NCBI RefSeq assembly: GCF_000161835.1
Contig: NZ_GG697169.2
Coordinates: forward strand, 1,784,418 to 1,848,417
Direction of reading: 5' to 3'
Origin: Thalassobium sp. R2A62
GTDB lineage: Bacteria; Pseudomonadota; Alphaproteobacteria; Rhodobacterales; Rhodobacteraceae
DNA: 64,000 bases
The notes under the pieces were generated by a model. The model was not told the DNA's origin and made no database searches. It saw nothing but the letters and a program-made list of their open reading frames with translations. This document shows, piece after piece, positions 11,708 through 21,456 of the stretch. The position numbers and the translations under genes are program-made. Each line of letters begins with the position of its first letter. Positions within the stretch are counted from its first letter, which is position 1.

Positions 11708-13033
11708 TCAACGTTGCAGCGGCCCCCAAGACGGGTCAGACGCGGCGTTAGAGGTAGTGACCCGTTTCAAATTACGGCCCGTGATATCCACCGAATATAG
11801 CGCGGGCGCGCCGTCTGCACCTTGGGTCTCGCGGGTGAACATGATGACGCGGCCATTGGGCGACCATGTCGGGCCTTCATCAAGAAAACTAGCCGTCAGC
11901 AGACGCTCTTCGGATCCGTCCGTGCGCATGACACCGATATGGAACCGACCTGCGTTCTGCTTGGTAAAGGCGACCAAGTCACCACGCGGCGACCAAACAG
12001 GCGTGCCATAGCGTCCATCGCCAAAGCTGATCCGCCGAGGCTCACCACCACTCGCGCTCATGATATACAGCTGCTGGGTGCCGCTGCGATCGCTTTCGAA
12101 CACGATCTGGCTGCCATCAGGGGAAAAGCTGGGGGCAGTTTCAATCGATGGAGCTGAGGTAAGACGCGCATTCGATCCGGATGCCAAATCACTGCGGTAG
12201 ATGTCCGTGTTGCCACCATTGGCAATGCTGTAGATGACCTGACGTCCATCACGGCTAAAGCGTGGGCTAAATGCCATCTCGCCATCTGCTGTCGCCAACT
12301 GCTGGCGTCCAACGCTTGCCACATCCAGAATATTGATCCGAGGAAAGCCAGTTTCGTAGCTGGTGTAGAGAACACGATCGCCATTGGGCGAGAAACGCGG
12401 CGCCAGAACGATTGACGCGCTGTCGGTCAGAAATTGAACATTCGCCCCATCATAGTCCATAATGGCCAAACGTTTGCGGCGATCATTCTTGGGGCCTGTC
12501 TCAGAGACAAACACGACGCGGCTGTCGAAATAGCCACCCTCGCCTGTAATCCGACTATAGACCTGATCCGACACTTTGTGTGCCATGCGGCGCCATCCTG
12601 AAACCGTCCCAGCCAACTGCTGACCCGCACCCAATTCAGCGCCCGAAAACACATCATACAGACGGAATTTTACGGTCAACTGATCGCCGTTCACTGACAC
12701 CACACCTGTGACCAACGCCTGCGTATTGATGGCACGCCAGTCTGCAAATTGAATTGGCGCGCTGAAGGCACTGATTTGCGAGATGAACGCACTAGCGAGG
12801 ATTTGGCGGAACAGACCTGTGCCAGTCAAATCCTCTGCAATCACCCGCGACAGATCAGCCGCAACTTGCGCCGCCGATTGGTTTTCCGCTTGGAAACTTG
12901 GCACCGCAAAAGGCAGCGGTTCGATCACGCCGTCCGTGATTGTAATGCTCAGCGGTTGCGCCCGCGCGCCCTGGGCAATCAAGACCCCAAGAGTCAAAAC
13001 ACCAACCATCAGACAGGTCAAAACACGGGTCAT
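11708..13033 (-). CDS. tolB: Tol-Pal system protein TolB
   Basis: A 441-residue periplasmic protein with a signal peptide ending near residue 25 (AQGARAQP). The N-terminal TolB domain is followed by a six-bladed propeller with PD40-type repeats, among them [40 protein letters not shown] and [10 protein letters not shown]. It cycles between Pal and TolA at the septum. It lies between tolA and pal on the same strand. Confidence 0.97.
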   Translation of the reverse strand: MTRVLTCLMVGVLTLGVLIAQGARAQPLSITITDGVIEPLPFAVPSFQAENQSAAQVAADLSRVIAEDLTGTGLFRQILASAFISQISAFSAPIQFADWRAINTQALVTGVVSVNGDQLTVKFRLYDVFSGAELGAGQQLAGTVSGWRRMAHKVSDQVYSRITGEGGYFDSRVVFVSETGPKNDRRKRLAIMDYDGANVQFLTDSASIVLAPRFSPNGDRVLYTSYETGFPRINILDVASVGRQQLATADGEMAFSPRFSRDGRQVIYSIANGGNTDIYRSDLASGSNARLTSAPSIETAPSFSPDGSQIVFESDRSGTQQLYIMSASGGEPRRISFGDGRYGTPVWSPRGDLVAFTKQNAGRFHIGVMRTDGSEERLLTASFLDEGPTWSPNGRVIMFTRETQGADGAPALYSVDITGRNLKRVTTSNAASDPSWGPLQR

Positions 13034-13151
13034 ACTGCGATCCTTTCGCTAAGGCGGGCATACTGTGCCGCCTGTTTACTATATCTTTGTCCACACATCA
13101 CACAGAGCATCGCATGCGGACGGTTCTTTGCCATTTTGCGGGGTGCTGCGG

Positions 13152-14255
13152 TCATCTCAAGCGCATCCCAGATGGGTCAAACGTGATCTCGACGTCTTTC
13201 CACTGCTCATACTTTTCCGCGGGCAAATCATATCCACTACTCTGGCATCGCAGAACGGCACGCCGCGCAGCCTCGTAGGCGGTACGCTGAGCACCGGTGT
13301 CTCCACCAGAGGCACCGACCATGCGGACATCACCTGACACACGACCGTTTTGGTCCAGTGCGAAACCGACCTTCACTGTCACCTCCGCCGCTCGCGAACC
13401 AGCATCGACATTCCAACAATTGTTCACAGCAATTCGGAACCCTTCTTTTTCGGCCCCGCTAAGCGGCGGTCCTGTTGGCGTCGATGCGGCAGGCTCTTCC
13501 GTCGCCAAGTCCCCGAGCAGATCATTGATCGCATCGGTCGTTTCATTTGAGGGCGCCGTCGCCGTTTCCGTGGGCTCTGGTCGCGAAGGTCTGACAGGCG
13601 GACGCGGCGAGGATGTTGGTGCCAGCACGATCTCTTCACCTGCAGCCTCTTGATCCGCTTCGGTCACAGTCTCGGTTGTGGCCTCTTCTTGAGTTGTGGC
13701 TTGTTGCGCCTCTTCGGTCACTGGCGTCTCGGCAGGTGCATCGTCCTGGACGCTGTCTTGGGTTGTGTCAGCGATCACTGCATCTGGTTCGGGTTGGACT
13801 ACGGCCTCAGGGGCCACGCGAGGCGCGGGGCGCGGTCGTGGGCGCGGACTGGTCCCGATCACCGTGTTTGTCACCGTTTCGACCTGCGGTGTCTGCGGCT
13901 CGGCTGGTGGCGCGTCAGTCACTTCGATCGCAGGCGTTTCAATTTCTGGCGCGACAGGCTGCGTATCTTCGACTGGCGCCTCAACCGGTTCGGGCGCGTC
14001 CGGTGCCGCTGGCGGCTCTTCCACGGCTGGCGGCTCTACAACGTCTTCGACATCTGGAACTTGGGGTGCGGGCGGTTCGTCGGTTGGCACTGTTGGCTGG
14101 GCCACACCGGACAACGCGTCAAACTCTTCGGCGGTCACAACGCTAACTTCGGTCACCTCAAAAGGTAACGGATCAGCCGAAAACCCCCAGCCGAGGATCA
14201 TAAAGCCGATCAGACCAACATGGCCCGCGCCAGAGATATAGGTGCCCGTAGACAT
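13152..14255 (-). CDS. tolA: TolA-like energy transducer
   Basis: A 367-residue protein. One membrane segment lies near residues 8-24 (HVGLIGFMILGWGF), followed by a long Pro/Glu/Ala-rich periplasmic linker, and a C-terminal TonB/TolA-type domain containing FRIAVNNCWNV and ending KDVEITFDPSGMRL. It transfers proton-motive energy from TolQR to TolB and Pal. The linker is Pro/Glu-rich rather than the Ala/Lys helix of E. coli TolA, which is common in alphaproteobacteria. The assignment rests largely on position between tolR and tolB. Confidence 0.9.
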   Translation of the reverse strand: MSTGTYISGAGHVGLIGFMILGWGFSADPLPFEVTEVSVVTAEEFDALSGVAQPTVPTDEPPAPQVPDVEDVVEPPAVEEPPAAPDAPEPVEAPVEDTQPVAPEIETPAIEVTDAPPAEPQTPQVETVTNTVIGTSPRPRPRPAPRVAPEAVVQPEPDAVIADTTQDSVQDDAPAETPVTEEAQQATTQEEATTETVTEADQEAAGEEIVLAPTSSPRPPVRPSRPEPTETATAPSNETTDAINDLLGDLATEEPAASTPTGPPLSGAEKEGFRIAVNNCWNVDAGSRAAEVTVKVGFALDQNGRVSGDVRMVGASGGDTGAQRTAYEAARRAVLRCQSSGYDLPAEKYEQWKDVEITFDPSGMRLR

Positions 14256-14261
14256 ACCTTG

Positions 14262-14735
14262 TTACCCGTCGGACCCGTCAAGCGTTGGTCCGCCAACATC
14301 CGTCACAAGACCGATGTTGGAAAATCCGCCCGCATTGAGCGCGCCCATGACAACCGCAACACGGTCCCATGAATTAGCCCCATCCGCGCGCAAAAAGACA
14401 CGGTCGCTGTCACGCTCGGCAGAGATTCCGCGCAGTCGAGTGATAAATTCATCCTCCGGCACTTCGGTGTTCTGGATCAGGATCAAACCCTCTGCCGTCA
14501 GCGTGACGGTCAGCGGTTCCTCTTGGTCGGTTGGCAATGCGTTCGCAGCCGTGTCCGGCATGTCGACAGGCACACCTGCCGTCAACAACGGAGCCGCGAC
14601 CATAAAGATGATCAACAAGACCAACATCACATCGACGAATGGCGTGACGTTAATCTCCGCCATCGGCTGTGTGCGTGAACTGCGACGTCCGCGTCTGCGT
14701 CCGCCGCCCCCGCTTTTCATAACACCAGCGCCCAT
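14262..14735 (-). CDS. tolR: Tol-Pal motor protein TolR (ExbD/TolR family)
   Basis: A 157-residue inner-membrane protein. A basic Gly/Arg-rich N-terminus precedes PMAEINVTPFVDVMLVLLIIFMV, whose FVDVMLVLL helix carries the proton-channel Asp. The rest is the periplasmic ExbD domain. The ATG at 14735 lies one base past the tolQ stop (TGATATG); the in-frame ATG at 14720 is an alternative. Confidence 0.96.
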   Translation of the reverse strand: MGAGVMKSGGGGRRRGRRSSRTQPMAEINVTPFVDVMLVLLIIFMVAAPLLTAGVPVDMPDTAANALPTDQEEPLTVTLTAEGLILIQNTEVPEDEFITRLRGISAERDSDRVFLRADGANSWDRVAVVMGALNAGGFSNIGLVTDVGGPTLDGSDG

Positions 14736-14736
14736 A

Positions 14737-15408
14737 TCAGCTGTCCAACTGACGGCTTAGGATGGTTGCAAATTCGTCGGCAAACGCCTCGTAGCCACCA
14801 ACGATCCGATCGCTGTCGGCGCTCAATTTGTTGTAATAAATGACGGCAGGGATCGCAGCCAACAGGCCGAGACCCGTCGCCAACAACGCTTCGGCGATAC
14901 CAGGTGCCACAACAGCGAGGTTTGTATTGTGCTGTTCGGCAATCTCGATAAAGGCATTCATGATGCCCCACACGGTACCAAACAAACCGACAAAGGGTGC
15001 GGTCGAGCCGACCGTCGCCAAAACCGGCAGACCTTTTTGCAGCTTTTCGCTCTCGCGGGCGATCGCCACGTCCATAGCCCGATCAATCCGCGCCTGTGCG
15101 CCAGCGATCAAGCCACCGTCCTGGCGGTGTGATCTGCGCCATTCCATCATGCCAGCCGCAAAGATTTTCTCCGAAGGACCATCTGGTTCTGCACCGATCT
15201 TTTCGAACAGACCGTCCAAGGGTTCGCCCGACCAAAAGGCCCGATCAAAGATGCCCGCTTCTTTGCGCGCATTGCGGTATTGAATGAGTTTGTCGACGAT
15301 CACGCCCCAGCACCACACGGATGCGATGATCAACATGATCATGACGAGTTTTACGGTAATCGTCGCGCGGGCGAATAACGCCCACATCGAGAAATCGACT
15401 GCTTCCAT
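14737..15408 (-). CDS. tolQ: Tol-Pal motor protein TolQ
   Basis: A 223-residue MotA/TolQ/ExbB proton channel with three predicted membrane segments: around residues 14-36, then a pair near 130-150 and 160-185 containing GLFGTVWGIMNAF and IAEALLATGLGLLAAIPAV. It is the proton-conducting stator with TolR. The ATG at 15408 (MEAVDFSMWALF) is chosen over an extension to 15456 that adds 16 polar residues not typical of TolQ. Confidence 0.96.
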   Translation of the reverse strand: MEAVDFSMWALFARATITVKLVMIMLIIASVWCWGVIVDKLIQYRNARKEAGIFDRAFWSGEPLDGLFEKIGAEPDGPSEKIFAAGMMEWRRSHRQDGGLIAGAQARIDRAMDVAIARESEKLQKGLPVLATVGSTAPFVGLFGTVWGIMNAFIEIAEQHNTNLAVVAPGIAEALLATGLGLLAAIPAVIYYNKLSADSDRIVGGYEAFADEFATILSRQLDS

Positions 15409-15520
15409 GTGCCTGCTCTTTTGTTGTGGCCACTTAAGGGCTCTGATTACGCCCACAAATAACGCAAAACCCAGAGCAAAGCCAACACAACCGTGTCATC
15501 TGGCAGAATTTGGGGCGGTC

Positions 15521-15910
15521 TTATTGAATTTTTCGGCGGAAAGTCGCTGGCAATCGCGCAGGTTGACCGTTTTCACCGATCGCGACGATGGTGACGACAG
15601 ACGAAAACAACAGCGTAGCGTCGCGCTTCACGTCCTGTGTCAGGACCAAACGCGCGCCTGTTACGGCCTTGATTGCAGTCTCGACCGTTAGATCATCATC
15701 AAATTTCGCGGGCGCAATATAGTCCGCCTCAACCCGCCTGACCGCAAAAACGACACCCTCGTCAGCCTTAAGAGCGACCTGATTCACACCCATTTCGCGG
15801 ACCAATTCCGTCCGCGCCCGTTCAATGAACTTTAGGTAATTGGCGTAGTAGACAATACCGGCAAGGTCGGTGTCTTCGTAGTACACATGCACATCAAAAG
15901 TATGGCTCAT
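15521..15910 (-). CDS. ybgC: Tol-Pal-associated acyl-CoA thioesterase YbgC
   Basis: A 129-residue hotdog-fold thioesterase. The active-site segment YYEDTDLAGIVYYANYLKF, with its Asp, is at residues 9-27, as in the 4-hydroxybenzoyl-CoA/YbgC family. The start ATG overlaps by one base the TAA of the preceding gene (TAATG), suggesting coupled translation. Its place directly upstream of tolQ is conserved; the physiological acyl-CoA substrate is unknown. Confidence 0.95.
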   Translation of the reverse strand: MSHTFDVHVYYEDTDLAGIVYYANYLKFIERARTELVREMGVNQVALKADEGVVFAVRRVEADYIAPAKFDDDLTVETAIKAVTGARLVLTQDVKRDATLLFSSVVTIVAIGENGQPARLPATFRRKIQ

Positions 15911-16533
15911 TACGGGGTCTCCATTCGAGCAAACAGGCGCAGCGCGTGGCTCGCATCTTGGGCCACTGCGGGCAGCACAGGATTGTAGGCCGCGCGGATT
16001 ACATTTGCGATCTCTGGATTGAGGATCACCCCGCCCTCGGGCAAAACGGCCAGAGAAGAGGTTTCCATAAACGCGCGATCCGACCACAACAGGACCGTTT
16101 GAACCATCTGGCTTAGTGCGAGCGTTTCAGCTGGGGTCTCGCTTAGGTGCGCATCCATTCGGACAAAAACGAAACACGCCTTGATCGCTCCGGCTTCGTC
16201 AAACCGGAAGACACGGTATTGATTTGCATCGGCCTCTTTTAATCGCCCGACGAGCGGCACCAGGTCAGGAACCAGATTACCAAGGTCCGGAACCTCGGGC
16301 AGTTCATCCCAATCTGTGAAGAAAAACACCATCAGGTTCGACCCCAACTCAGGGTCAGTCTCGGCCACTTCGATGCCTGCAAGTGCGGCAACAGCTTCAG
16401 TCGCCCCTTTAACAACCGCGAGGGTCTCGTCTGTCACTCCAAAAACGACTGGCGCGATAGGTCGCCCCCAACGGGCAAACAAATAGCTGTCGTCAGAGCG
16501 GGTGAACAATGCAGCGATTTCGTCGGGCGTCAT
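15910..16533 (-). CDS. Conserved hypothetical protein between ruvB and ybgC
   Basis: A 207-residue soluble protein with no signal peptide, no membrane segment and no family I recognise. It is acidic, with mixed alpha/beta-looking sequence (for example APVVFGVTDETLAVVKG and SNLMVFFFTDWDEL). The ATG at 16533 (MTPDEIAALF) has a GAGAG upstream; a TTG at 16548 is less likely. It sits 25 bp after the ruvB stop and its stop overlaps the ybgC start, so it belongs to the same transcript. From memory this gene is commonly found here in Rhodobacteraceae. Confidence 0.8.
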   Translation of the reverse strand: MTPDEIAALFTRSDDSYLFARWGRPIAPVVFGVTDETLAVVKGATEAVAALAGIEVAETDPELGSNLMVFFFTDWDELPEVPDLGNLVPDLVPLVGRLKEADANQYRVFRFDEAGAIKACFVFVRMDAHLSETPAETLALSQMVQTVLLWSDRAFMETSSLAVLPEGGVILNPEIANVIRAAYNPVLPAVAQDASHALRLFARMETP

Positions 16534-16558
16534 AGCGTGTTCTCTCAACAGGGCGGTC

Positions 16559-17578
16559 TCAACTGAACAAATCGCTCTGATTTTTGGGCACGTCCAGCCC
16601 CAAATGCGTCCACGCCTTTTGCGCTAGCATTCGACCACGCGGCGTTCGCTGAATCAAACCCTGTTGCAACAAAAACGGCTCGATCACTTCTTCTAGCGAG
16701 TCGCGGCTCTCGGATAACGCCGCAGAGAGCGTTTCGATACCAACAGGACCACCACCATAGTTTTCGGCCACCAACCGCAGATACCGTCGGTCAGCGCCAT
16801 CAAGCCCCAAATGATCAACACCAAGTCTGGTCAACGCACGATCCGCAATCGCTTGGGTCACGCGCCCGTCGCCTTCAACCACCGCAAAATCCACAACGCG
16901 GCGCAACAATCGCCCTGCGATCCGTGGCGTACCCCGCGCACGTTTCGCGATCTCGCGTGCGCCTTCGTCGTCGGCGGGGCAGCCCATCAGCCGTGCGCCG
17001 CGTGTGACGATTTCGTGCAACTCGTCAGTGGTATAAAAATGCAGTCGTGTCGGAATGCCAAAACGGTCGCGCAGCGGGGTGGTCAGCAAACCCATCCGCG
17101 TCGTTGCCCCAACAAGAGTAAAGGGCTGCAGTTCAATCCGGACGGTACGCGCGGCTGGTCCTTCACCAATCACCAAATCCAGCTCGAAATCCTCTAACGC
17201 CGGATAGAGCACTTCTTCGACAGCTGGGTTCAATCGGTGAATTTCATCGATAAACAAAACATCTTGCGCCTCGAGATTGGTCAGGATCGCAGCGAGGTCG
17301 CCAGCCTTGGCCAAAACCGGCCCACTTGTCATACGAAAATTCACACCCAATTCGCGGGCCATGATTTGTGCCAGCGTCGTCTTTCCCAGACCGGGTGGGC
17401 CGTGGAACAGCGTATGATCCATCGCCTCTTCGCGTTTGCGAGCAGACTGAATGAATATCTTGAGGTTCGCGCGCGCTTCGGCCTGACCAATAAATTCATC
17501 CAGAACTTGGGGCCGCAGCGCACGGTCATTGTCGCCAGATTGCTGGTCGGGCCGCAGATCGGGATCAGGCTGGTCCAT
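16559..17578 (-). CDS. ruvB: Holliday junction branch-migration helicase RuvB
   Basis: A 339-residue AAA+ ATPase. It has the N-terminal [12 protein letters not shown], Walker [10 protein letters not shown], Walker [10 protein letters not shown] and the C-terminal winged-helix segment [11 protein letters not shown]. As a hexamer on each side of the RuvA-bound junction it drives branch migration. It starts 3 bp after the ruvA stop. Confidence 0.98.
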   Translation of the reverse strand: MDQPDPDLRPDQQSGDNDRALRPQVLDEFIGQAEARANLKIFIQSARKREEAMDHTLFHGPPGLGKTTLAQIMARELGVNFRMTSGPVLAKAGDLAAILTNLEAQDVLFIDEIHRLNPAVEEVLYPALEDFELDLVIGEGPAARTVRIELQPFTLVGATTRMGLLTTPLRDRFGIPTRLHFYTTDELHEIVTRGARLMGCPADDEGAREIAKRARGTPRIAGRLLRRVVDFAVVEGDGRVTQAIADRALTRLGVDHLGLDGADRRYLRLVAENYGGGPVGIETLSAALSESRDSLEEVIEPFLLQQGLIQRTPRGRMLAQKAWTHLGLDVPKNQSDLFS

Positions 17579-17581
17579 CAG

Positions 17582-18244
17582 TTATCCCTTTGGCGCCAAA
17601 AGTTTGAGCGCAGCACGGATCAGTTCGGACGTATCCGCATCGGGTGCGCCTCCACTGGCTTCGGCCACTGCGCCGGCCGCGTCTGAAGGCGAATAACCCA
17701 AGTTGCCCAACGCTGACAAAGCTTCGGATTGTGCAGCGCCGTTGCCAGAGCGGGTCACTTTGGGTGCTGCGGTCTCGATCACTTCACCCTCAGCTTCTAC
17801 CTCACCCTGAGCCTCGGCCAAGGTGCCGCCCATCGCCATGACAGCATGCGCCTTGTTCTTGAGGTCAAGCACAGCGCGCTGTGCAGTTTTCGGTCCTACA
17901 CCTTTGGCGGTCGCGATGGCCGCCCAATCGCCCAGCGCAATCGCGCGGCTCACACCCTCGGCCCCGATAGCGCCCAGAATGGCCATCGATGCCTTAGCAC
18001 CGATCCCCTGGACGCTCATCAACAAACGGTGCCACTCTTTTTCAACGAGCGTCGTAAACCCGAACAATTGCAGGTTATCCTCGCGCACCAAAAGATCGGT
18101 AAACAAAGCAACCGCCTCACCGTTTCCGGGCAAGGATGCCATCACACGGTCCGAGACGTAGACAACGTATCCAACGCCACGCACATCAATCAGAACATGG
18201 TCTGCCGCACGATAATCGATCCGGCCCGCAATCTTACCAATCAT
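17582..18244 (-). CDS. ruvA: Holliday junction DNA-binding protein RuvA
   Basis: A 220-residue RuvA. An N-terminal OB fold ([11 protein letters not shown] to [12 protein letters not shown]) is followed by tandem helix-hairpin-helix motifs ([13 protein letters not shown] and [17 protein letters not shown]), an acidic linker and the C-terminal domain that contacts RuvB ([11 protein letters not shown]). The ATG at 18244 overlaps the ruvC stop as ATGA. The frame extended to 18307 is only read-through of ruvC sequence in another frame. Confidence 0.97.
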   Translation of the reverse strand: MIGKIAGRIDYRAADHVLIDVRGVGYVVYVSDRVMASLPGNGEAVALFTDLLVREDNLQLFGFTTLVEKEWHRLLMSVQGIGAKASMAILGAIGAEGVSRAIALGDWAAIATAKGVGPKTAQRAVLDLKNKAHAVMAMGGTLAEAQGEVEAEGEVIETAAPKVTRSGNGAAQSEALSALGNLGYSPSDAAGAVAEASGGAPDADTSELIRAALKLLAPKG

Positions 18245-18750
18245 GCGCCTGCCCTCGCCAATGCGCGGTCGAGATGGTTCTGCGACTGGGCGTGATGCGC
18301 ATGACAAATTGCGATCGCCAAGGCATCAGCCGAGTCTGGCCCAACGATCTGAACGCCGGGCAATTGCATCCGAACCATATGGTCGACCTGTCTCTTATCC
18401 GCGTGGCCCACACCAACAACTGTCTTTTTGACTGCGTTAGGTGCGTATTCTCCGACAGACAGTCCTGCCTGTGCTGCAACAAGCATGGCAATACCTCGCG
18501 CCTGACCCAATTTGAGAGTGCCGGCGCCGTCCTTGTTCACAAAGGTCTGTTCAACCGCTGCCGTCTCAGGAGCGTATTGTTCGATCACCTCAGCCAGTTG
18601 GCCGTGCAGCAACAACAAGCGCTCGGCCAAAATGTCGCCAGTGCTAGATTTACAAATGCCATTCGCCACATGAGACAGCCGTGTGCCCGAGACGTCAATG
18701 ACGCCCCACCCCATGTTGCGCAGGCCGGGATCAATCCCCAAAACGCGCAT
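18241..18750 (-). CDS. ruvC: Holliday junction endonuclease RuvC
   Basis: A 169-residue resolvase of the RNase H fold. MRVLGIDPG holds the first catalytic Asp (residue 7). The further acidic residues are in AAVEQTF and in [13 protein letters not shown] near the C-terminus. The ATG at 18750 is chosen; the 44 residues before it in the open frame are not conserved. It is the first gene of ruvC-ruvA-ruvB. Confidence 0.97.
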   Translation of the reverse strand: MRVLGIDPGLRNMGWGVIDVSGTRLSHVANGICKSSTGDILAERLLLLHGQLAEVIEQYAPETAAVEQTFVNKDGAGTLKLGQARGIAMLVAAQAGLSVGEYAPNAVKKTVVGVGHADKRQVDHMVRMQLPGVQIVGPDSADALAIAICHAHHAQSQNHLDRALARAGA

Positions 18751-19059
18751 GTCCGCCCCTTTTTGTTCTTGTTGCAACTGCAGTAGCACGAAACGCGAAC
18801 ATGTGAAAAGAACCTTGTTCACATCCAGCGGCGTACGGGCCATTTTGCGATTGCAGCATGACCGCGTTCGTAACGCGCACAATAATTTAGCGGCGATTGG
18901 TTTTTATTGTTTTTTTTCAATTAACTATCGCCACCATTCTGCCATGCAGAAACCGCAACGGTGGTATGCAAAATTAGATCTGGCGGATGTCAGATCAGAG
19001 GACTAAATGCGCTTCAAGACGAACGAACACACAACTCAAAACCTAAAAGGACACGCGAC
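18751..19059. other. Divergent intergenic region, ruvC / DUF1127 gene
   Basis: 309 bp without a gene. It should carry the promoters for ruvCAB (minus) and the DUF1127 gene (plus). An AT-rich stretch with an eight-T run is at about 18897-18925. AAAAGG at 19045-19050 is the probable ribosome binding site of the DUF1127 gene. I see no convincing operator and no RNA gene. Confidence 0.6.
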
Positions 19060-19266
19060 ATGGCCGCATTTGACACAACCCGCTCACTCTCGACTTCTGC
19101 ACCTGTTGGAGCAGTCTTTTCTAAAGCATTCGCATCGACATTCGGCGCTCTGTCCGCTTGGAACGATGCCCGCGCAACCCGCAAGGCACTGTCTGCGCTG
19201 ACGGCACGTGAGCTCGAAGACATCGGTCTTTGCTACGGCGACATCGAAAGCGTCGTTTACCGCTAA
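19060..19266 (+). CDS. DUF1127 miniprotein
   Basis: A 68-residue protein whose C-terminal half (ARATRKALSALTARELEDIGL) is the Arg-rich DUF1127/YjiS-like domain, ending close to the stop. Small DUF1127 proteins in alphaproteobacteria have been linked to RNA turnover and nutrient-stress responses, but its exact role here is unknown. The ATG at 19060 follows AAAAGG; a longer frame from 18961 lacks a ribosome binding site and adds unrelated sequence. It is monocistronic, with a strong terminator 21 bp downstream. Confidence 0.9.
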   Translation: MAAFDTTRSLSTSAPVGAVFSKAFASTFGALSAWNDARATRKALSALTARELEDIGLCYGDIESVVYR

Positions 19267-19287
19267 ACGCGCGACGATCGATCAACG

Positions 19288-19322
19288 AAAAGGCCGCGCT
19301 CTAAATCAGAGCGCGGCCTTTT
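19288..19322 (+). terminator. Strong bidirectional intrinsic terminator
   Basis: A perfect 14-bp stem AAAAGGCCGCGCTC / GAGCGCGGCCTTTT with a 7-nt loop TAAATCA. The A/T ends make it work for the DUF1127 gene on the plus strand and for traffic on the minus strand. Confidence 0.93.
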
Positions 19323-19340
19323 CTGTTAAAATCACAAATT

Positions 19341-19688
19341 TTATAATACGTTAATTCGGATTTGATCTGTCACCCACTGGGTCACCGGATCAATTTGCAT
19401 GATCCATGCCCCAGCAGCTTCAGCCACATTTCCACCGCGCAAGAGATCGAGCCGCTCGTTATAAGCAATCGATCCAGCCTGAAACAACATCAGGCTTTTG
19501 AACAAAATAGTCGCCAACACCAACAGTGCCAGACCTTTGAACGGGAAACGGGGTTTCGTGCGGCGCGCACGAGCAATAATCAGGCCGTCATGGTTAACGG
19601 AGTGCACGACGCCATTACGCGCCATGCGATCATGTTTACGACCAATCACTTTCAGTCGCTTTTGGAACGGGAGATGAGCGGTGCTCAT
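19341..19688 (-). CDS. Small single-pass membrane protein of unknown function
   Basis: 115 residues. A basic N-terminal half (KRLKVIGRKHDRMARNG) is followed by one hydrophobic segment near residues 51-66 (GLALLVLATILFKSLMLF) and an amphipathic C-terminal part. No family recognised. A strong AGGAGG precedes the ATG at 19688, so it is probably expressed. The basic N-terminus suggests a cytoplasmic face by the positive-inside rule. It shares the terminator at 19288-19322 with the convergent DUF1127 gene. Confidence 0.78.
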   Translation of the reverse strand: MSTAHLPFQKRLKVIGRKHDRMARNGVVHSVNHDGLIIARARRTKPRFPFKGLALLVLATILFKSLMLFQAGSIAYNERLDLLRGGNVAEAAGAWIMQIDPVTQWVTDQIRINVL

Positions 19689-19794
19689 GGCAGCCTCCTA
19701 CTATCGAAGGCCCCCACCGTCGATCCCGCACGGATAGGCGTCAAATGTGGCACAACCAAGGCAACAAAGGCATTTTTGCGACTTTTACAGAGAA

Positions 19795-20670
19795 TTACGC
19801 GCTGATTTTCTGCAAAGTTAGTGTTGTCCATTCAACAATCTCTTCGCGGTGGATCAGATTGAATCCATTTTGTGCATAAACAGCGATCACCTCGTCGGCT
19901 TGCTCGTTCAAGATCCCTGACAGAATCACATGTGCGCCATCGGACACATGCGACGCCATATCAGGAGACAGCGCGACAAGCGGCCCCTTGAGAATATTCG
20001 CAAACACCAGATCAAAAGGGGCTGCATCATGCAGTTCTGGCGCGTCAAAGCCCGCAGCTTCTACACATTTGACCCGACCTTGCAGATTGTTGGCTGCGAC
20101 ATTCGCCTCGGCAACGTCGACTGCAACCTGATCAATGTCTGACGCCCATGCAGGGTTCGGCCAGATCCGCGCTGCAGCCATAGCCAAAACAGCTGTCCCA
20201 CACCCGATGTCAGCAACATTTTGCCCCGTAACACTGGCCTGATCCAACCGGTCCAACGCCCGCAGGCAGCCCAGCGTTGTGCCGTGGTGGCCAGTACCGA
20301 ATGCCATCGCCGCCTCGATCAGCAACGCAATCTTGCCTTCGGGCACTTGGTCCGCGTCATGAGCCCCATAAACAAAGAATTGCCCAGCCTCGACTGGCGC
20401 CAGCTCACGGCGCACCTTGGCCACCCAATCCACATCGGGCACCTCGGATACAACGAACGCGGCCGCATCATGCAGCGTCGCAAGCAACGCCAATCCAGCT
20501 GTATCAGGTTGTTCCAGAAAATAGCCGCCGACTTCCCACAGACCTGACCCGTCTTCGACTTCGAAGACGCCCACACCCGTAGGTTCTGGCGTCAGGCGTT
20601 CCATTGCCTCGCCCAACGCTTCTGCTTGGGATTTTCCGGTCAATGTCGTCAGGGCTGTGTAGGTTGTCAT
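19795..20670 (-). CDS. prmA: Ribosomal protein L11 methyltransferase
   Basis: A 291-residue SAM-dependent methyltransferase that trimethylates ribosomal protein L11. An N-terminal substrate-recognition domain precedes the PrmA signature AFGTGHHGTTLGCL. The SAM-binding motif ADIGCGTAVLAMAAA and the post-motif FANILKGPL complete the core. It is downstream of msrA on the same strand after a 91-bp gap. Confidence 0.95.
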   Translation of the reverse strand: MTTYTALTTLTGKSQAEALGEAMERLTPEPTGVGVFEVEDGSGLWEVGGYFLEQPDTAGLALLATLHDAAAFVVSEVPDVDWVAKVRRELAPVEAGQFFVYGAHDADQVPEGKIALLIEAAMAFGTGHHGTTLGCLRALDRLDQASVTGQNVADIGCGTAVLAMAAARIWPNPAWASDIDQVAVDVAEANVAANNLQGRVKCVEAAGFDAPELHDAAPFDLVFANILKGPLVALSPDMASHVSDGAHVILSGILNEQADEVIAVYAQNGFNLIHREEIVEWTTLTLQKISA

Positions 20671-20724
20671 AGCGGATCCTTTGGTTGGGGAACCGCCTAC
20701 GCTGCAACACCGCCGCGATCAAGA

Positions 20725-20753
20725 GGCAAGAGCCGCACGCAGCGGCTCCTGCC
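20725..20753. other. Hairpin between msrA and prmA
   Basis: GGCAAGAGCCGC and GCGGCTCCTGCC pair with one mismatch across a 5-nt loop. No T run follows on the minus strand, so termination after msrA would be weak or factor-dependent. Confidence 0.5.
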
Positions 20754-20761
20754 CTATGGTT

Positions 20762-21412
20762 TTAAGCACCAACGCCGATCGGACAGGTCACGCCAGTTCC
20801 ACCGATCCCGCAATAGCCCGCAGGATTTTTCGCAAGATACTGTTGGTGATATGCCTCGGCCACGAAAAACACCGGAACATCAGTGATCTCAGTCGTGATC
20901 GGTCCAAACCCAGCCGTATCCAGCCGTGGCTGAAAGGCGACTTTGCTCGTCTGGGCCGCGTCCTGTTGAGCATTGGTATAGGCATAAATGCCCGACCGAT
21001 ATTGCGTGCCCATATCGTTGCCTTGGCGCATACCCATGGTCGGGTCGTGGCCTTCCCAAAATACCTGTAGCAATTGGTCATAGGAAATGACGGCCGGATC
21101 ATAGATCACCCGCACGACCTCGTTGTGACCAGTCTTTCCTGTGCAGACCTGCTCGTAGGTCGCATTTTCCGTATAGCCACCCGCATAGCCGACCATCGTG
21201 GAATAAACGCCGTCCAGCGTCCAGAACATCCGTTCGACGCCCCAAAAACAGCCCATCCCGAACATCGCCTGTTCCATGCCATCCGGCAGCCCCAACGTCA
21301 TAGGATTGCCATTTACAAAATGCGTCTCTGGCAGGGCAATAACGTCTGATGATCCGGCAACCGCATCAGTCTTGCTTACCATTTCAGTTTTCTTGCGTTG
21401 GAACAGCATCAT
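20762..21412 (-). CDS. msrA: Peptide-methionine (S)-S-oxide reductase
   Basis: 216 residues. The catalytic Cys lies in GMGCFWGVE (Cys55), followed by YAGG and GHNEVVRVIYDP as in MsrA. An N-terminal stretch of about 45 residues precedes the core, as in longer MsrA forms. A C-terminal Cys in AGYCGIGG and one in VTCPIG are candidate resolving residues. The ATG at 21412 has AAGGAG 10 nt upstream (21423-21428); a GTG at 21421 overlaps that region and is less likely. It repairs oxidised methionine in the cytoplasm. Confidence 0.95.
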   Translation of the reverse strand: MMLFQRKKTEMVSKTDAVAGSSDVIALPETHFVNGNPMTLGLPDGMEQAMFGMGCFWGVERMFWTLDGVYSTMVGYAGGYTENATYEQVCTGKTGHNEVVRVIYDPAVISYDQLLQVFWEGHDPTMGMRQGNDMGTQYRSGIYAYTNAQQDAAQTSKVAFQPRLDTAGFGPITTEITDVPVFFVAEAYHQQYLAKNPAGYCGIGGTGVTCPIGVGA

Positions 21413-21456
21413 GTGGCGCACTCCTTTTTTGGCGTACCACTCATATAGGGCTTTGA

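Noticed and set aside
13613-14241. Several overlapping plus-strand frames opposite tolA
   Set aside because: They arise from the low-complexity Pro/Glu/Ala coding of the tolA linker read backwards; none has a plausible start or conserved sequence.
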